Shown: positions 5,874 to 9,173 of the stretch, piece after piece | Layout of the letters: each line of letters starts with the position of its first letter | Numbering within the stretch: position 1 is the stretch's first letter | Source of the DNA: Candidatus Omnitrophota bacterium | Lineage (GTDB): Bacteria > Omnitrophota > Gorgyraeia > JAGLLT01 | Assembly (NCBI GenBank): GCA_030630095.1 | Contig: DAOVNW010000029.1 | Span: 1 to 9,173, forward strand | Direction: 5' to 3' | DNA length: 9,173 nt | Notes under the pieces: model-generated | Databases searched by the model: none | Told to the model about the DNA's origin: nothing | Seen by the model: only the letters and a program-made list of their open reading frames with translations | Position numbers and translations under genes: made by a program

Positions 5874-6575
5874 TTAGAAATGAATACCGTTATGGTCAAT
5901 TTTGATGTTTTTAATTCTCTTATGTTTAGGTATTGTTAGTTTATTTTGATTTAGAAAAAGTTCTACAGCTTCCGGCTTTCCGATGGTGATTTCAAAGCAG
6001 TTATCCGCCTGCCACGTTTCTCTGCTTTTCTTGGAAAGGAAATTCCGCATAATAGTGTCACCATCCGCTCTTATCTCTATCCATGCTTTAGCATTGGTAA
6101 CTATTGTTAAATTAAGTTTTTCCTTTTCACTTGGTATAGCCGATTGGAGGTTATCAGGAGATGTTTGTCTTTGAGGAGACGGAGGCATTTCCTTGCGCCC
6201 CCTTACATAAATGATCAGGCCTGAAACAGAGGATATTAATATAATACCCAAAGCTGTTTTAAGGAGCAATTTACGGGGAATTCTGAATTTTTTTCCTTTA
6301 GGGTTTTGGATAACCACCTTTAATGGAGGTTCGCTTTTTTTGGGGCAATGAGATTGAATGTACTCTTTGCGTAAAGCTTCACCGTCGAGCCCCAGGAAGT
6401 CCGCGTACTGCTTTAAAAAGTTCCTGACATAGATAGCGTCAATAATCTCTTCCGCCTTATCCTGTTCCAGGGCTATTAAAACATTTGAGCTGATTTTTAT
6501 CTTTAAATAGATATCCTCAATTTCCCACCCGTTTCTTTTTCGCGCTTCTATCAGTCTTTGTCCAATCGTTGACAT
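5874..6575 (-). CDS. rodZ: RodZ-like helix-turn-helix membrane protein
   Basis: RodZ links MreB filaments to the membrane and helps set rod shape. This 233-aa protein has the RodZ architecture: a cytoplasmic xenobiotic-response-type HTH at about 4-70 (IGQRLIEARKRNGWEIEDI, YVRNFLKQYADFLGLD), a basic juxtamembrane stretch (93-106), a single membrane segment at about 103-124, a proline/serine-rich linker (about 128-150), and a C-terminal beta-rich domain like DUF4115 (about 154-225, LNLTIVTNAKAWIEIRADG). It starts 5 nt after ftsK; the Shine-Dalgarno GAGGAG lies in the last ftsK codons, 8 nt from the ATG, so translation is probably coupled. RodZ role is inferred from architecture and neighbours; a merely RodZ-like HTH protein is possible, as the window shows no mreB. 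Confidence 0.82.
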   Translation of the reverse strand: MSTIGQRLIEARKRNGWEIEDIYLKIKISSNVLIALEQDKAEEIIDAIYVRNFLKQYADFLGLDGEALRKEYIQSHCPKKSEPPLKVVIQNPKGKKFRIPRKLLLKTALGIILISSVSGLIIYVRGRKEMPPSPQRQTSPDNLQSAIPSEKEKLNLTIVTNAKAWIEIRADGDTIMRNFLSKKSRETWQADNCFEITIGKPEAVELFLNQNKLTIPKHKRIKNIKIDHNGIHF

Positions 6576-6580
6576 GCCCT

Positions 6581-8770
6581 CTACTCCTCTTCCTTATTAC
6601 GTAAATAGTCTTCGGCGTTAACTATAATTTCACGCGGCTTGCTGCCTCTATAAGGCCCAACTATACCTTCGGCCTCCATAGCATCGATTAGCCTGGCAGC
6701 TCTGGTGTAGCCCAGCCCCAAACGCCTTTGAAGCATTGACACAGAGGCGTGGCTGCTTTCGAGTATGACGTTTATTGCCTCGTCATATAATTCATCTTTC
6801 TTCAGGCTTCTGGCTCCGGAAGAAGATACTCTTTCCTGCTCTTTTAGAATAGCTTCGTTATATGAAGCTGTTCCCTGTGATTTAATATAGCCGGCAATTT
6901 TTTCAATTTCTTCGTCGCTTACCAAGGGGGCTTGAGCCCTGGTTAACTTTGAGGTACCCGGGGGCAAAAATAACATATCTCCCCTGCCGATAAGTTTATC
7001 CGCTCCGTTCGCGTCAAGTACGGTTCTTGAATCAACCTTTGAAGCTACCTTAAAAGATATTCTGGTTGGGAAGTTGGCCTTGATTACACCGGTTATTACG
7101 TCAACTGAAGGCCGCTGGGTTGCCAGGATAATATGAATTCCGACGGCCCTGGAAAGCTGAGACAGCCGGGTGATGGAGTTTTCTATTTCCTGTGAAGCCA
7201 CAACCATCAGGTCGGCTAACTCATCAATGATAACAACTATATAAGGAAGTTTTTTATCCTTTTCTACCTTTTTGTTGTATATTTCAATGTTTCTTGCCCC
7301 TTCCCGGGCAAAAGTTTGATACCTGTTTTCCATTTCCGTTACAGTCCAGTTTAAAGCGGCTGAAACTTTTTTAGGGCTGGTAATTACCGGGCACAATAAA
7401 TGAGGCAGGCCGTTATAGGGAGCCAATTCAACCATCTTGGGGTCAACCATAATAAACCTAAGCTCATCCGGCGTTGCCCTGTAAAGCATACTGATGATTA
7501 TGCTGTTTACGCAAACCGTTTTACCGGAGCCCGTTGTACCGGCGATTAAAAGGTGAGGCATAATGCCCAGATCGCACACTACCGGCGCTCCCGCTATATC
7601 TTTGCCCAAAGCCAGGGTAAGTGTTGACTTCGCGATAGTAAACTTTTCTGAGGTTATTATTTCTCTGAGATTAACAACACTCATCTCGCTGTTAGGTACC
7701 TCTATTCCCACCCTGTCTTTTCCCGGAATAGGCGCGACTACGCGGACACTTAGAGCTTTCATTGACAGCGCTATGTCATCGGAGAGAGTGACTATCCGCT
7801 GTACCTTAACGCCGGCTGCCGGCTGGAGTTCATACCTTGTTACGACAGGCCCTTTATCTATCTGAACCACTTTAACCTCAATGCCGAAATCAGCGAGTGT
7901 ATTTTCTAAAATTGCCGCTTGATTTTTTAAACTCTGGCGGGAGTCTTCTGTAGGCGTTGAAGGCGATTTTTTGAGCAGGTCAATGGGTGGTAAGTTATAA
8001 TTACCACCGCTTCCCGCGGTGAGCGGCTGAGATTTAATAAGCGGCTCATTAGCCCGCGCCTTAGCGGCCTGGTTTATTTTTATGCCGCCTTTTTTTAACG
8101 CGGGTATCGCGGATTTGTTATTGAAAAGCCAACCCTTCTCGTCTTTTCGCGCTGCCGCCGGCTTTTCTTTTATTTTGCCGTTAAGGTTTATCAGGGGCGT
8201 CTTTTTTTCAGTCTCAAGATTGGGCATACCGCCTTTCTTAAAAGAGGTGATTTTATCAAAAAAGGTTTTAAGAAGAGGGAGTATTAGAAATTCAGTAGCC
8301 AAAAGGAGTGAAAGTATAAGTAGTGTGATAGTAATTATATACGAACCGACGGAACCAAAGTACCGATAAAGAACGTCTGAAAACACAAGGCCTGTAATGC
8401 CCCCCGCTTTTATCCTGAGTGTTTCATTATTACTGTAGACCAGGCTTAAAAGGCCGCTTGACGCGATAAAAAGAATCAAGGTTCCGAATATTTTTAAGTA
8501 AACCTTTTGTTTAAGAATGGAGGTGAATTTACCCAGCGCCCAGATTGCGGCAAGAGCCGGCACCAGATAGGCGCTGTATCCGCAGATAAGGTACATTGCC
8601 CAGGCAAAATACGCGCCTATGCGCCCTGTGAGATTTGACGTATTGAGATTTACAGATGATGTATTAAAACTTACGTCATAAGGGTCATAGCTTATTAGGC
8701 TGACCAGGCTCAATACACAAACGGCCAAAAGCAGAACAGCTAATATTTCATTTTTTTGCTTTTCATTCAT
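6581..8770 (-). CDS. ftsK: DNA translocase FtsK/SpoIIIE
   Basis: Septum-located hexameric ATPase that pumps chromosomal DNA at division and aligns dimer-resolution sites. With the start at 8770 it has 729 aa. An N-terminal membrane domain has about four hydrophobic spans (roughly 10-29, 52-80, 90-113, 143-168), then a low-complexity linker (about 175-280). The alpha/beta motor has Walker A GTTGSGKT at 411-418, Walker B VVIIDELAD with D516-E517, and ILATQRPSVDVITG. The C-terminal gamma winged helix lies at about 660-720 (QRRLGLGYTRAARLIDAMEAEGIVGP). I prefer the ATG at 8770 because MNEKQKNEILAVLLLA matches the usual family beginning. A GTG at 8791, 3 nt after the uppP stop, would add seven residues; neither has a Shine-Dalgarno. 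The short length is the SpoIIIE-like form, not the long-linker E. coli form. Confidence 0.95.
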   Translation of the reverse strand: MNEKQKNEILAVLLLAVCVLSLVSLISYDPYDVSFNTSSVNLNTSNLTGRIGAYFAWAMYLICGYSAYLVPALAAIWALGKFTSILKQKVYLKIFGTLILFIASSGLLSLVYSNNETLRIKAGGITGLVFSDVLYRYFGSVGSYIITITLLILSLLLATEFLILPLLKTFFDKITSFKKGGMPNLETEKKTPLINLNGKIKEKPAAARKDEKGWLFNNKSAIPALKKGGIKINQAAKARANEPLIKSQPLTAGSGGNYNLPPIDLLKKSPSTPTEDSRQSLKNQAAILENTLADFGIEVKVVQIDKGPVVTRYELQPAAGVKVQRIVTLSDDIALSMKALSVRVVAPIPGKDRVGIEVPNSEMSVVNLREIITSEKFTIAKSTLTLALGKDIAGAPVVCDLGIMPHLLIAGTTGSGKTVCVNSIIISMLYRATPDELRFIMVDPKMVELAPYNGLPHLLCPVITSPKKVSAALNWTVTEMENRYQTFAREGARNIEIYNKKVEKDKKLPYIVVIIDELADLMVVASQEIENSITRLSQLSRAVGIHIILATQRPSVDVITGVIKANFPTRISFKVASKVDSRTVLDANGADKLIGRGDMLFLPPGTSKLTRAQAPLVSDEEIEKIAGYIKSQGTASYNEAILKEQERVSSSGARSLKKDELYDEAINVILESSHASVSMLQRRLGLGYTRAARLIDAMEAEGIVGPYRGSKPREIIVNAEDYLRNKEEE

Positions 8771-8794
8771 AGGGTAACTGTAATCACTCACATA

Positions 8795-9173
8795 TTAATT
8801 ACTTAAAAGTATTACTGCCAGTATGCCCGCGCCAATACAGTACAGGCCAAAATAATGGAGTTTTTTACGCTTAACAATGTTTATTACTATCTTTAGGCCC
8901 AAGAGCCCGAAGGCGAAAGAAGTCAAGACTCCCGCCGTTAAAATACCCGGATTAAGAGTTTTGAATAAAACAGGCTGCTTTAAGGTTTCAAAAAAGGCCG
9001 CGGAGCTGATAGCTAGAATTGAAAGAAGAAATGAAAAAGTTACCACCCTCTCTTGATTGATACCCGAAAGCAGGCCGGCAGAGATAGTCATTCCGCTTCT
9101 TGATATGCCCGGCAATAAAGCGAGAGCCTGAGCGCCTCCTATTAATAGTGCCTGCCAGCAGTTTACCTTATCC
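8795..9173 (-). CDS. uppP: Undecaprenyl-diphosphatase UppP/BacA, C-terminal half only
   Basis: Membrane enzyme that dephosphorylates undecaprenyl diphosphate to recycle the carrier lipid of peptidoglycan synthesis; overexpression gives bacitracin resistance in other bacteria. About 126 codons are visible, reading open to the right edge (last complete codon ends at 9172), so roughly half of a normal protein. The diagnostic motif LLPGISRSGMTISAGLL is present, with helices following: about 40-60 (FSFLLSILAISSAAFF), a GILTAGVLTSFAFGLLGLKIV segment and the terminal YCIGAGILAVILL. The first catalytic motif (glutamate-rich) would lie outside the window. An apparent start at 9115 is a TTG inside the PGxSRSG region and is not a real start. 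It ends just before ftsK and is probably in its operon. Confidence 0.92.
   Translation of the reverse strand, partial: DKVNCWQALLIGGAQALALLPGISRSGMTISAGLLSGINQERVVTFSFLLSILAISSAAFFETLKQPVLFKTLNPGILTAGVLTSFAFGLLGLKIVINIVKRKKLHYFGLYCIGAGILAVILLSN

Noticed and set aside
8795..9115. Short complete gene starting at 9115
   Set aside because: The supposed start is a TTG inside the conserved PGxSRSG region of UppP; the frame stays open to the window edge, so it is a truncated larger gene.

Overview
This is a housekeeping chromosomal window from an uncultured-looking, Gram-negative-type bacterium. The membrane-anchored HtrA/DegP protease, RodZ, FtsK, UppP and phosphatidylglycerol genes point to a rod-like or envelope-bearing cell. 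The gene order (uppP, ftsK, rodZ, rimO, pgsA, pgpA, then cinA/thpR, recA, htrA) and moderate AT-richness recall candidate-phylum genomes such as Omnitrophota, but that placement is inference from general gene order and I could not test it.

Layout, in the direction of the minus strand (right to left): the C-terminal half of uppP (open at the right edge), ftsK, a rodZ-like gene, rimO, pgsA and pgpA form one tight run with gaps from an 11-nt overlap to 39 nt, very likely one operon. It joins cell-wall lipid recycling, chromosome segregation at division, cell shape, ribosomal protein S12 modification and phosphatidylglycerol synthesis. pgpA ends at a short array of about 29-31 bp repeats. Next comes a two-gene plus-strand operon, cinA (pncC-type, C-terminal domain only) and thpR, read toward pgpA. 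Left of it, recA and an htrA/degP protease (open at the left edge) are again on the minus strand.

The recA-cinA spacer (2096-2278) holds two well-formed divergent sigma70-type promoters with 17-nt spacers. The cinA promoter places the predicted transcription start exactly on the A of the only possible ATG, so cinA is probably read from a leaderless mRNA. The recA message has a roughly 75-nt leader with a strong Shine-Dalgarno.

No defence system, prophage, CRISPR, RNA gene or novel enzyme was found. The signals most worth a second look are non-coding. The cinA-thpR pair is flipped against its neighbours and is bracketed by a 15-bp inverted repeat (14/15 identical) related to the repeat array between thpR and pgpA. 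One copy of that repeat contains the -35 box of the cinA promoter. This suggests a past inversion or repeat-mediated rearrangement that also shaped expression of the pair.
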